Source: Pelodera strongyloides
Taxonomy: Eukaryota > Nematoda > Chromadorea > Rhabditida > Rhabditidae
Assembly (NCBI GenBank): GCA_036852015.1
Contig: JAANDG010000007.1
Coordinates: forward strand, 62,001-126,000
Length of the DNA: 64,000 nucleotides
Direction of reading: 5' to 3'
Shown: piece by piece, positions 10,338-20,955 of the stretch
How the letters are laid out: the number at the start of each line of letters is the position of its first letter
Position numbering within the stretch: the stretch's first letter is position 1
Notes under the pieces: generated by a model
Database searches by the model: none
The model's input: the letters and a program-made list of their open reading frames with translations, nothing else
Told to the model about the DNA's origin: nothing
Position numbers and translations under genes: made by a program

Positions 10338-12975
10338 AGGAGCCCCTTACTTGGGTCTTTATTTCTATTATTATTTATATATGGAACAAATGGAAATTGT
10401 ATGGCTGGATTCAAGAGTGTGAAGGGATCGTGTTATAAGGTACGTATGAAGATATCTCGCAAAAGGCGGCAAACCAGCTCGCCTGTGCATGTCGCTGTCC
10501 CACTTTTTGGAATGCGAAGAGTTTCTTGGTGGGGCCAGGCAGCGTGTAGCTTAAATAAAAAAAAAATGCTCACGCTACGCACATCATCCTGCCGGCGACA
10601 GGATCGCTTCTGGTCCCGGGGTCCGCTTACACGCTGTCTATGTAGGAACGTTTTTATTTCGCATTTACGTGCTAACTGAGCCGTGCGCCGAACTTTAGCC
10701 GTGCATCACCCGATTTGTGTCATGGAGAAACTTGGCGTGCAAGCGGTGTGGTAAAATATGCGTTTGGGAACTGGCGTGGTGTAAGTTGCCCGTCGAAACG
10801 ACCAAGCATGCCAAGTTTCATCAGTTTATCAGAAGGAATCTATTATTAGGTAATCCAGCAGTCGTAGTGCAAGAACACTTCACGGACATACTCGAAAATC
10901 AGTAACCAACGCTAGCTTGCGTGGGCTCAACCTAAATAAATATATATCCAAACAGATCATCCGTGTGATTGGAAACTACCATCAAGCGCGCGGCAAATGT
11001 AGGCAATTGGGTCGCGGCGTCGATTTGGCGACCATCAGATGTAAACCAGAAAACGACGGAATTCGCGGTATGATTTTTTTCTAGACATTCCGGTGTATAT
11101 CTGCAAATTGTCGAAAAATTTCTCATTGGGACAGAGCATATAATATATAATGATGCATGGATGGACATAGGTTAAAAAAACCACACTGGTATAATAATGG
11201 TTTATTGGTTATACACAACTAGAGACTAACAGAGGAAACATTGTCACATGAAAAAAAAGAACTTGAAGTTATGTATGTATCATTTACTCTCTGCGTAGCA
11301 TTCTTTTTTATGTACTGGGCGGACCAATCACTGATCAACCAACGAGAAAACGATAGGAAGACGCTTCCCTCCCTTGGATGTCATACACATGTACGCTTAT
11401 TTGGCCGTTTTTCATAATTCCTAGGTCGAACGTAGTCACCAGGAACCAGAAAAGAAGAGGAAGTCGTTCCTTCAGCGGGGCGATCTTAACGTGAAAGTGT
11501 AGCAGAGAGCGCGGTTGTCGGGCTCTCATGCTAGAACCTGATCTTAGAGATTTACAGATACCACAGACTTAAATCAAATCACACAGATATCTCTGAGTTG
11601 AGGGTATAAATTGCTTAATCTAGATAATTGTATATAATAAATTATTACGTAAAGCGTAATGCGATAGAAGGTGAGGGAAAGTAATAAGGGTAGGCATTGA
11701 AATTGGGGAGATATGTGCGTGAGAATGAGTAAGATAGAGAGTGAAAAAACGAGTAAAAAACGGCAAATATTCTCGCTTACATTGTTTCTGAGCAGGATAA
11801 TTAAGAAATTTCAGCAACTCTGGATGGGCTTACACGGTTTACAGAAAATGTCGAAAAGTGGTACTTGGTACCACGATCCACACTCATCTTACCGTAACTG
11901 GTCTCCTGGAGAGCCAAATGGTTACATGGGACTTACGGAGAGCGGTGGAGAGGTTAGAAGAGTTCTTTTAAGGTTTACCGGGGAGTACCCTAAAAAGCCG
12001 GGAAGTACCCTAACAAGCCTCCTGCGGAGTACCCTAACTAACAAACCTCCCGAGGAGTATCCTGACAAGCTTCCTGCGGAGTAACCAAGCAAGCCTCCCG
12101 AGAAGAACGTCATAGTCTCACTCAAACGAAGTTGTACTATATTTTTCTACTGCAATGCTTCAGGTTTTCGGAATTATCGAAAACACCATACTGCATTGAA
12201 AACTATCTGTAGCAAATTTTTCAGTTTATGCTCGATGACTGCGGTGGTAACGCGTCTGGACAGTGGAACGATGGAGGAATGGGAACCGTATTCTGGGGAG
12301 CTCTGTGCGAGCAGATCACGGTAAGAGTGATGTAAGATTGATGTATCACGGTAAAATTGATGCGCACATTTCGCGCTCATGTCTAATGATCATAGAACAC
12401 CCAAAATGTGCTTACATGTCATTATCGTAATTATACGTATTAGGACATTAAACAATAAAAGCGTTACCTCAGGTAACCTGTATCTCACCAACTGATTCTC
12501 CGTGTCGAATATTGTAGGATGCCATTTTTTTGTGCGCAACACTAGAGTATTAACCTACGGTTTATCATGGCCAGATTTATCCAGAAATCGCATACGTTAG
12601 TCCTACGATATTCGACACAGAGAATCAGTCGAAGATATAAAAAATAAGGGTTTTCTGGTGTAGTTAACAACAAGTTACTGTGTTTTCCAGCCTACAAGTG
12701 GTCAGGGATGTCAAGGGTTCAATCGGCCACAGCCTCCGCGACCGCGACCGCAACAGCGACCGAAACCGCGACCGAAACCGCGACCGCCCAGTGGTAAAGG
12801 ATGCAATGGTAAAGGGTCTAATCGGTCACCGTCCCAGCATCCGCGACGGGCACCGCCTCCCCCGCCCCCACGTCGTCCTCCGCCTCCTCCGCCCCCACGT
12901 CGACCCCCGCCTTCCCCGCCTGCACGGCGGCCGCCGCCCCCACGTACACCTAAGCTGGCATGCAGTATTTGCTAA
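10335..12975 (+). CDS. Secreted C-type lectin A with long proline-rich tail
   Basis: Exons 10335-10439, 10956-11067, 11299-11390, 11815-11952, 12225-12320 and 12691-12975 join in phase to give about 275 aa. Residues 1-20 are a signal peptide (MRSPLLGSLFLLLFIYG). One C-type lectin domain follows. It shows WMGLHGL (106-112), the mannose-type EPN motif (136-138), WND (163-165), paired cysteines and a possible N-glycosylation site NAS (158). The last exon encodes a 94-aa tail of Arg-Pro and poly-Pro stretches ending CSIC. Calcium-dependent sugar binding is inferred from the intact EPN and WND motifs; the ligand is unknown. Exon 3 carries an extra Phe-Phe-Phe compared with B and C. A likely poly(A) signal (AATAAA) is near 13129. 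It belongs to the same family as genes B and C; I cannot name a specific clec gene. Confidence 0.88.
10720..10820. repeat. GGCGTGCAAG-type repeat in lectin A intron 1
   Basis: It contains TTGGCGTGCAAGCGG and GTAAGTTGCCCG, matching motifs in lectin B intron 1 (14578-14645), at 28090-28160 and in the large cluster at 60180-60510. Confidence 0.5.
11960..12105. repeat. Degenerate 20-25 bp tandem repeat in lectin A intron 4
   Basis: Units resembling GGAGTACCCTAACAAGCCTC recur five to six times with drift. The frame stays open past the exon 4 donor, so an intron-retained reading would add about 43 residues, but the donor at 11953 and the phase fit of exon 5 argue that this is intron. Confidence 0.65.
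12470..12662. repeat. Interspersed repeat, lectin A intron 5
   Basis: It contains CTGATTCTCCGTGTCGAATA and, inverted, TATTCGACACAGAGAATCAG, so it is an inverted repeat of about 190 bp. The half with GACACAGAGAATCAG resembles elements at 13470-13634 and 52790-53069. Confidence 0.6.
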
Positions 12976-13469
12976 CTTACAAAGACCTTTTCGTACATAT
13001 AAACATTTATTTGTTTGGTTCTGCTGTGCGAAACCTACAGTAAACGTGTCTCACAAATACGGAAAAATTACACTTAACTTCTGGATCTCAGTGACATATT
13101 AGGCGGATATGTGTTTATTTCCTTGATGTAATAAAAACTGCAAACAACCGTACAACGCTAAACAGTGGCCGGTGCGCGGCCTACAAAAAATGGAAGGGCC
13201 TACACACGGCGTTCTTCCTTTTTCAGGCACTCTGTAGGTCGCGCACAGGTCAATTTTCCTCAGTGTATTCAAAAAAAAACACGGAAAACAGATGCAAGTA
13301 TGAAACTCTTTTTATGTTCATTTAATCAATTTTACGTACCGTATCCAACGAGCTGAAATAAAGTACGTACATATATACCGTAGGATAGATTGTCACAATA
13401 GGTAGAATAGTTTTTATAATAATTTTTTTTTTGTCATCATGTTCTCATTGAGCGCGAATAGGCGTGCCA

Positions 13470-13634
13470 ACTGCGATAAATAGTTGGGTATGACTGGCCA
13501 TGGTAAATTGTTGGATAGTGTGCGAATATTGCGCTTGAAAATTAGAAAAATATTGCATCCTACTATATTTGACATGGAGAATCAGGTGAAATCATCAAAA
13601 ATAGGGGTAATTTGAAATGGGCCTGACCCTTTAA
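13470..13634. repeat. TTAAAGGGTCAG-ended interspersed repeat
   Basis: It ends CTGACCCTTTAA and contains GACATGGAGAATCAGGTGAA and TATGACTGGCCATGGTAAAT. A second copy with the same order of motifs is at about 52905-53069. It lies downstream of lectin A. Confidence 0.6.
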
Positions 13635-13699
13635 GATTTCATGTCGGGAATAATATTACAAAAATGGTGATGTGTAGCTGGGCTAGGCGCGCGCCTAGT

Positions 13700-13960
13700 T
13701 GACCATACAAACGTCATTCTTCGAGAAAAATCCAGCGTAGATAATATAATTGATGGGATATGCAGCTCAAGTCACTGATGTCATTCGTGCCATTCGTAGA
13801 AATGATAACCGATGGTTCATTCGGGTCGCATAATGGTGTCCCCTCGATTCAAGCGTCCTCAAGGGCGACCGCCAACGAGATGGGCACACGCGATGCTTAA
13901 ATTATTTGATCGTACATGGAATCACATCGCATGGTTACGGCTTTCAGGTTTCAGGGTACA
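13700..13960 (+). pseudogene. Decayed LINE (non-LTR retrotransposon) 3' coding fragment
   Basis: With frame shifts, the translation shows the C-terminal end of a LINE polyprotein: an IRRNDNRWFIRV-like segment in one frame, then KRPQGRPPTRWAHAM in another. The pattern of a DNRW motif followed by GRPPTRW is common in nematode non-LTR elements. Stops and frame changes show it is dead. The rest of the element is absent. Confidence 0.6.
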
Positions 13961-14128
13961 CAATGGGCCGTTGAAAACTGTAGTGTTACTACGTCACGGT
14001 TGACACATACATTCAAAATAATTTCCAAAATGTTCCACTAGAAAGTTTGTTTTGCTGGTGGAAGTTTACGTTATGTGATTTGATTCTTTTACTTTTGCAA
14101 TAATGAATCATTTCATCAATGTTGCTTA

Positions 14129-14196
14129 GGCCTCCCACAATAAAGCTGAATACTGCTCCATCCATGGAGCATTATTCAGCTTTATTGTGGGAAGTT
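14129..14196. repeat. Near-perfect 66-bp hairpin
   Basis: TCCCACAATAAAGCTGAATA at the left is the inverted copy of TATTCAGCTTTATTGTGGGA at the right, with TGCTCCATCCATGGAGCA in the middle. Only one or two bases mismatch. It lies between lectins A and B. It could be a miniature palindrome or a small-RNA precursor. Confidence 0.75.
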
Positions 14197-14450
14197 TTCT
14201 TTTTTTGCGATAAAAAGATTTGAAGATTTATGAGCCTATGAAATGAATTATACCGACGCACTTCCTTTAGATTCACGTATAGAAAGTTACCATTTGTTTT
14301 CTCCCTTTTTCTCGAAAGTTCGGATCATATGCATGAAAACCCATTTGGCGACCGGTTACCGACGGGTTTTCGGTTATTTCCGTGGTTTCGTCCTTGTATA
14401 TTGACGGTGCCTTCACCGAGTAAACCTATAATTTGAATGAATAACTTTAG

Positions 14451-17400
14451 ATGAGGAGTCTCCTAGCTGTGACTGTGATTCTATTACTATGTGTATGCCA
14501 GGCAAATGGAAATTGTATGCATGGATTTACAGACATAAGCGGATCGTGTTATAAGGTATATATCTGTAAGGCTGAGGAAGTTGGCGCGCAAGCGGGCTTC
14601 CTTTTCCCATGCAATCTTGCACGCCGTTTCATACCTGCGTGCCACATCCACAGTAGATATTTATAAAACTAAAAAATGCCAAACATGACATGCAAAGGTG
14701 TATATGACGCCGAAAAGAAGGCCTTTTACAGTAACCGCGCTGAGAATTCTTCCAAAGTCTCAGTGGCTACCGTTCTATTTCTTGGATTGAAGTAATTTTG
14801 TTTCTTTCAGATTATACGAGTTGTTGGACATTACTTTCAAGCAGCCGCACAATGCAAGAAATTGGGTAGCGATGTCAATTTGGCGACCATCAGATGTAAA
14901 GTGGAAAATGACGGAATTAATGGTGTGATAAATCAGGTTTCCAAGTATGCCAAAAACCGCGCATTTTCCTGCCAAGTATCAATTGCAAAATAGTGTGCCA
15001 ATATACCGTAATTTTGCGTAATTTTGACATTTAATTGTTGAACAAATGGTCCCGTGCCGTGGCGATCGGTCGTAAAAACTGCCTGTAGAAATTCTCGTGT
15101 AGTGCCAAGATACGGTAAATTTTTGGATACGGAAGGAAAATCGGCCATACTTGGAAACCCCAAAAGGGCTTAGTATTATGACAGTCAGCGGCTCAAATGG
15201 CTGCATGCATATATGTTTAACCGTTGCATATCAAGGCCGTCCGACTAGCTAGAGTGTAATGCTAGCCGGTCTGCCTGCTACAAACTATTATACGATAAGA
15301 CTCATGATTACAATTAAAGGCGCCTCTGTCCACCTGTAGGGTAGCGGATTGGATTTCATTTTGCGTACGTATGTATTAGGATGCGCCTCGAGTAAACAGT
15401 TTTGAATTGTCACGGAACTTTTCAGTGTTCCAAAAATACGTAATATGAGAGAGTACCAATATTTAGTGAAATTGTGAGTTGGGTAACACTGTCGGGCGAA
15501 TCGGCTTCCAGATCAGATTGGCCACCGGGAGTCCAGAGTTGGCCATGACATCTGACTGTGCGAGACTTCACTTCATCGTTTCAGTAGATTCGTGTTGTAC
15601 ATATAAGGTTCCTGGTGGTCCAGTGGCAGCGCGTTCGTCTCTAACGCAATCGACCCGAGTTCGATTCCGGTCCGTGACACCTTTGAAACCACCACAAGAC
15701 GAGGGAATCATGGGCGATCCCTCCTGGCCCTAGCCCGAAGACGTCGAGTAATTTGTCACCTGGAACTCGTCGCCTACTGCTCAGGACCTCTGCGGAACAT
15801 GTCATAAGCAAACATTGAATCTGTGTTTTCACCCTTCAATAAAGGTGCACGCTCTTGAAGCGTAAAACAAATTTTAAGTTCCGTTCTTTATCACTTTTTT
15901 TATTCAGGAATCTATTGGCGCGATCAATCCCTGATCAACCAAAGAAAAAAGGACTTTAAGGCACTAGAATCCCTTGGATTTGGATGTCACTCACATGTAC
16001 GTACAACTTTTCTGTTAAATTTCCCCAAAATGGTCCGATCACAAACCTAACCTAACTAACATATCTCGGAAAAACAATACTCAGGAATTGTTGAAAACTA
16101 GAATTACAATAAATTTCCATCAAGCTATTAGCTAGCATTATAAAAACCACTACAAAAAAACGAGAAATATCACGTTACTATTTTGAACCATTAAAACTTA
16201 AAACTCCAAAAAGGTTTTTTTTTTGAGTATGCATCCAGTTAGTTATGATTCACCAAAACTGGCTCTGAAACATTGCTAACGAATGGTTTATGCGACTTCA
16301 GAACTTCAGATCATTTTTATCGCAAAAAAAATAGGTTTCCATATCTAATGCAAGCCATATTGTCGGATACAAAATGATTTATATCTAACAGGAAACATTT
16401 TTCAGCAACTCCACATGGGCTTGCACGGACTAAATAAAACACCCTCTGGCGGTACTTGGTATTTTGATTCTCACTCAACCTACCGTAATTGGGCTCCAGG
16501 AGAGCCGAATGGCTACCGAGGACGTAAGGAGAGTGGAGGAGAGGTGGGACTTAAGCTCTATGTCCTTTATTTATGAAATAACCAACCGGATGAAGAGCCC
16601 TAACGGGCTCTTCTCCGGTATCGGCATTCGGCTGACTGTTACCATATCTAAAAAAATATTAGCTCTCCTTCCCTGCTTCACCTTCACACATTATAGTCAT
16701 ATGTGATTAGGAAAATGTATAATTATGGATCCTGGAAACGCGCAGTAGGTAGAGCGCTGGACTATGACGGCAGAGGTGGCAGGTTCGAGCCTCACCCGAG
16801 ACGAATGTTTTGTGGGTTCGATTTCGATTGTGAGATATTTAAACTTTATGAACAGGTTTCGTTATGTTCACACAAACAAAAAAGTAAACTCTTCTCCTTT
16901 ATATCATAAGATAATTAACAGGTGTGCTTAAAATAAGAAAAAAAAATTAAATTAAATTAAAACTCCATAGACGAGAGCCATACAGAGAGCGTGAGACCAC
17001 TCTGTCAGAATTACCCAGTTGCCAATTTTTACACATCTGCTATAGGGTTTGCAAGTATACTAAAAATTTACCTTAACTTGGAACTACGCGAGAATATTTG
17101 TTTTAATTTTCCATATTATATATGCAGGTTTCGTGCAGAAATACTGTAGTATTGACAGAATCTCACCAAATTTTTGGGATACTTGCAAACCGCATGGGGA
17201 GGGGGGGGGGCGCGGTCAAGTGGCAAGGTGGCCCTTGCTCACCACGCCACCGGTCACTGGTTCGATCCCGGGCCGGAACCCCCTCACCCCACCAAAGGTG
17301 TAAATGTTGGTAGTTGGGTAAAACCGTAAAACCAGCGGAGATAAATCGACTTCCCGAGCAGCTTGGCCACCGGGAAGTTTAAATGGCCAGTATGTCCAGC

Positions 17401-18212
17401 CTCTGAGCTGGAGCCCGGTGCACCGTTTCCGCGGATTCGGTTGATATAACCCGGTTCACTTTTTTGCAAACCTCGTTAGGCTGTGAGACCTCATTTCTAG
17501 TTTATGCTCGATGACTGCAGTGGAAATGCACCTGGACAATGGAACGATATGATGCAGAATAGAACGCTGTGGGGAGCTGTTTGTGAACAAATAAGGGTAA
17601 GGGACCAAGTATAACGTATTCAACTAGGGAGACGAGACCTATCAATTATTTACCATGATCTGAAACGTATCCTAATTTTCAAACCACAAGGCTTGACCTT
17701 GCGCGTTAGCCGAACAGGAAACGTTCTTAGCTTAGGCAATTTTACCGTACACTAAATATCTGACAAAAAGGATGAACAGTCAGGGATTTCGTGGCAGGAT
17801 TCAGCATACTGGGTGAAAATACATTGGCGCACAGAGCACGCATTGTGCATTTATTTAACACGGATGCGGTTGACAATTGGCAGTATGTACAGTAAAGGCA
17901 AGCGTGCGCCCTTCGGGGAGAGACAAATAAAAGGACCTGCACATCATTTTAGCATACGGTCATGGAAACGTTTGTCAAAGTTAAGAACGTTTCCAGAATT
18001 GCCATCCCGAACGAGGATTTGGCCGAGTTTCCTTTCGGAAAGTAAATCCCGATCGCGCCCTAACGAATTACTTGACTCATTCAATCTCTGTCACATGTGA
18101 GATTAGAAGAGAACACAACTTTATTTATACATATTTACAGCCCACAAGTGGTCAAGGATGCGGATACCGACCACCACCGCCAACTCCAAAGCTGGCGTGC
18201 AGTATTTGCTAA
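14451..18212 (+). CDS. Secreted C-type lectin B with short tail
   Basis: Exons 14451-14555, 14811-14922, 15908-15996, 16406-16543, 17501-17596 and 18141-18212 have the same phases as lectins A and C and give about 203 aa. A signal peptide (MRSLLAVTVILLLCVC) precedes a single C-type lectin domain with EPN (135-137) and WND (162-164). The usual Trp of the WIGL-like motif is His here (HMGLHGL). The tail is only about 23 aa, with PPPPTP, and ends in the conserved KLACSIC. Introns 2, 3 and 5 are swollen by inserted elements, including two SINE-like sequences. An AATAAA is at about 18226. The gene converges on PEX2, whose stop codon lies about 250 bp away on the other strand. Confidence 0.87.
14578..14645. 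repeat. GGCGTGCAAG-type repeat in lectin B intron 1
   Basis: It holds GGCGCGCAAGCGGG, CTTGCACGCCG and GCGTGCC within 70 bp, related to the blocks at 10720-10820 and 60180-60510. Confidence 0.45.
14931..15161. repeat. GGGGTTTGCAAGTATGCC-type element, copy 2
   Basis: It has the same ends (one or two changes) and the same body motif GTGGCGATCGGTCGTAAAAA as the copy at 8425-8690. It is inserted just behind the exon 2 donor of lectin B. Confidence 0.8.
15478..15600 (+). repeat. SINE family A body fragment
   Basis: It contains GTTGGGTAACACTGTCGG, TTGGCCACCGGGAGT and a TGGCCA block matching the body of the element at 17205-17465. The tRNA-like head is missing. It directly abuts the SINE family B copy. 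Confidence 0.55.
15607..15862 (+). mobile_element. SINE family B, copy with tRNA-like head
   Basis: The head has a pol III A box (TGGTCCAGTGG, 15616-15626) and a B box (AGTTCGATTCC, 15658-15668) at tRNA-like spacing. The body follows with ATCATGGGCGATCCCTCCTG and GAACTCGTCGCCTACTGCTC. It ends AATAAAGGTGCACGCTCTTG. Inverted copies of the body are at 53708-53885 and 62410-62525, with tail pieces near 26598 and 32465. It is non-coding and resides in lectin B intron 2. Confidence 0.7.
17043..17199. repeat. GGGTTTGCAAGTAT-type element, copy 3
   Basis: Inverted ends GGGTTTGCAAGTAT and ATACTTGCAAACC match the family, but the interior differs from the other two copies. It is in lectin B intron 5. 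Confidence 0.65.
17205..17465 (+). mobile_element. SINE family A, copy with tRNA-like head
   Basis: The head contains GCGGTCAAGTGGCAAGG (A-box-like) and GGTTCGATCCC (B box, 17259-17269). The body includes GTTGGTAGTTGGGTAAAACC, CTTGGCCACCGGGAAGTTTA and TGGAGCCCGGTGCACCG, and ends CGGATTCGGTTGATATAAC. Related copies are at 44880-45165 and, inverted, at 54165-54315. Confidence 0.65.
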
Positions 18213-18463
18213 CCGACAAGTTGTTAAATAAAGAGTTTTGTACTGTGGGAGCAGCCATATATAGGCCATGTATCACCCATTGAACGATAGAAAAGAAGGA
18301 ATATACATAGCCAAAACACTACTCACTCTACATCTAAATACTACTTTAATATTTTGACAAGGTTCAAAGGATTTTGCTTTCTTATCTATGTTATGCTGGT
18401 CGTTTGTGGAACTAACAAAATTAAACGCTGCAAAAATAAAATTTATGAATTCCATTCATAAGT
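18213..18463. other. Convergent gap between lectin B and PEX2
   Basis: About 250 bp shared by the 3' ends of two genes on opposite strands. The lectin B poly(A) signal is near 18226. No canonical AATAAA for PEX2 is obvious in the complementary strand. Confidence 0.5.
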
Positions 18464-20155
18464 CTACAGGTTATCAACTTTCTTTCCTTTGGCAATTTTC
18501 ACACAAACTTTCTCTTCACATCGTGGACAAACGTTTACATTGTCCTGTGAGTGCACACACCAGTAACAACATCTGTGACCGCATGAGAGATCTACCGCCG
18601 CTACTAGTTTATCTGAACAAAGTGCGCACGTCGTTCCGTCGTGTGCGGTCCGCGTGCGATTGAGTCGCGCCCACCATGCGTCAGCCACGCGAATGAGTGG
18701 CCAGAGTAGGACCAGGACGTCGCGAAAGGCTTGCCACAAAAGCTCACGATTCTGACTATCGTAGTTGACAGTATCTAAATGTACGATTTACCCATAGATA
18801 TGTAGATAGCGTAGCCGAGCGTGTAGTTAACTTAAGAATCTCGTTACAAACGTTTTAAATAAATAAAAAAGGCTTAAAGATGCAATTTGCTGAGTACAGA
18901 GTACCGTACAGGCCAACTATGAAAAACCACATTATGTAAACCGTAACTGCAAGCGCCTAGTACACGGAGGAACCAACCCAGCTAGTGTATGTTCCGGTTT
19001 TTTTTCGGGAACTAATTGGTGACCACTGTGTGTCCGATTAACCAAATGCTTTTGTTTCGGTAAAAACCATTTGATGACCGGCTCGAGTCGCTTTTTTTCT
19101 GATGCCTGGACAATTATTCAGTTTTCTTGTGCAGAGCACAATGTGGCGCATTCTCAATAAGTCCCAACAAGGGGAAACCCACTAATCATTTGAATATCCT
19201 CTGTCCAATTTCGCAATCCCAATATTTTTTCCGTCATTGTACTATGACCTCCAGTACGAAGAAAGTATAGATAGTACAGGACTTCGAATGCCTGAAATCA
19301 CGTAGGTGTCAGTATCATATACATGTTTGTTTCACCCCAGTTCAGAACAATCATATATATATATATATTTGGTCCCTAGTAAGTACTTTCGCGTTGTAAA
19401 GCGCTGGGTCTTAGGGTTAACTTTGGTTGAGTTCTTTATTTGTATTTATTGTTAACCAATAAACCATTATTAAAGAATACTCTTCCTTTACATGTAAAAA
19501 AGACCACCATTTACAACGTTCACATATATGCCGCCAAACCTCAATCACAGCATCCAATTTGTCAAACTTTCGTGTAATTGGCGAGTTTCTATACAAAGAT
19601 GTCAGTCTTTTCTCCAGATAGGGTACTAAAAATATTTATCTGAACGGCATTAGAGCGTTATAATAGCCGTTTTTGAAACATTGCGAAACGGCATTTCTAT
19701 CTATTTATGCTTATGTTGTTTTTGAAAAATGAGTTTCAAAAACCGGATGTTATATCGCTTGAATGCGTGAACACAATCAGACAATACGGCGCGACGACCA
19801 TCCAGTCTGCCATATCTTTGGGATAACAAGCGAAACAAAACCCAGAAAATAAACTCACAAAGTACAGAAACTCCAAAATGCATTCCCACTTTCCCAGTTG
19901 AATAATCTTTATAGTGAACTGACATAATCTTCTGTCCGGGGCTTGCTCCTGGAATGGAAATTTCGATAGGTTTATTTATATTTCATGGCTAAAAAACCGG
20001 ATGTTATACCGCTTTAACTCGTCTGAAATTGAAAATTTACCTCCGTATATCCTAGTAGACCATAGTGTAGCGTCAATAAACAGCCGTAATTCTGGCTTCA
20101 CATTATCAAATAGACGTGTTACATATACCGGGAGGCCATTGAGTACTTCATCCAA
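18464..20155 (-). CDS. PEX2: PEX2-type peroxisomal RING E3 ligase, 5' end missing
   Basis: Minus-strand exons, 5' to 3': 20155-20041, 19948-about 19799, 19625-19540, 19291-19183 and 18774-18464. The phases agree and give about 256 aa. PEX2 features appear in order: LDEVLNGLPVYVTRLF, then GASPGQKIMSVHYKDY, LEKRLTSLYRN, LYFLRTGGHSTMTEKILGL, NRELLWQAF (residues 162-170), and a C-terminal RING at 203-240 with CALC, CGH, CYWC and CPRC. PEX2 acts with PEX10 and PEX12 in the peroxisomal membrane to ubiquitinate the import receptor PEX5. The start codon must lie in an upstream exon that I could not place, since the first exon found begins behind an acceptor without a usable ATG. Two points are uncertain: the donor at 19799, and whether exon 3 ends at 19540 or 19492, since both fit the frame. 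Introns carry palindromic element ends. Confidence 0.85.
18980..19100. repeat. Degraded GACC / TTTCGGT interspersed repeat
   Basis: It contains TTTTCGGGAACTAATTGGTG, TTTCGGTAAAAACCATTTG and GATGACCGG. It resembles the blocks at 5430-5590, 20290-20400 and 35530-35715 and lies in the last PEX2 intron. Confidence 0.4.
19650..19763. repeat. Palindromic MITE filling a PEX2 intron
   Basis: Left end AGCGTTATAATAGCCGTTTT and right end AAACCGGATGTTATATCGCT are imperfect inverted copies. The element takes up about two thirds of the short intron between PEX2 exons at 19799 and 19625. A related end (AAACCGGATGTTATACCGCT) sits at 19995-20015 in the preceding intron. Confidence 0.65.
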
Positions 20156-20780
20156 CTGAAAAATAATCGAGTTATTTTGGTTATCGATTTCTTTTCGGAA
20201 TATAGTACAAAAAAAAAGAATTGATTGCGCAAGCCACAGGAAAACCATCAGTAGGCGGTCACGAAATGTTTTGCGCAAAAATCATATGATGTCTAGGATT
20301 ATATGGTGACCAAGTAGCTGACGACGGTTTTCGAAAAAAACCTGGATAATGTCACTAAGTAAGTGTAAGTGGCCACCAAAAGGGTTGGCACGTGAAGCGC
20401 TACTAAACCGCTCGTAACTTACATAATTGCCATAACCAGTGTTACCCGTAATAACTAATGTAACTTCTCATTACTAACATACATGGAAACCAAAAACCCC
20501 GATATGGCCCCGATCAAGTCCCTCAAAAAATCAGGTCTTGATAGGGGGCATATCCGGGGTTTTTGGAAGAATCGGGGTAAATATCGGGGTTTTTTCAAAA
20601 ATAATCGGGGTCATATCGGGATTTCCACTTTCCTGTGTAACTACCGTAATTAACGAAATAAGAAACGTACTCCAGAAAAGGCAATCTTTTGAATTTCTCC
20701 GTCCAAAATGTGCGCGTCCAATTGATCAACACGCAAACATTCCGTCATTCTGAAAAATCCAGTTTGAGTTTCATTTCAAT

Positions 20781-20955
20781 TTAAAGCGATATAATAGCCG
20801 GTTTTTAAGACGTATGTTGGATAACTTCATTTCCATATGTTATATGAAAATGAACATAATTAGGATAAAAAAACACGCAGTATCGGTCATTTACATATAC
20901 TACACGGGAATACGGCATCCAACACACCTTTCAAAACCGGTTTTTATACAGCTAA
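20781..20955. repeat. TTAAAGCGATATAATAGCCGG palindromic element
   Basis: Left end TTAAAGCGATATAATAGCCG with GGTTTTTAAGACGTATGTTGG; right end CCAACACACC, AAAACCGGTTTTTATAC. It is related to the element at 19650-19763. Confidence 0.6.

Noticed and set aside
12735..12790. CGCGACCGCGACCGC in lectin A exon 6 as a trace of the LTR element, which starts TGTCGCGACCGCGACC
   Set aside because: The match is short and explained by the Arg-Pro repeat of the coding sequence.
13165..13356. 63-codon frame downstream of lectin A
   Set aside because: It lies after the poly(A) signal, has no splice sites and no similarity to anything recognised.
16735..16805. Possible tRNA gene (TAGGTAGAGCGCTGGACTATG, then CAGGTTCGAGCC)
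   Set aside because: A and B boxes are present, but the anticodon stem and acceptor stem do not pair. Probably a tRNA-derived repeat head.
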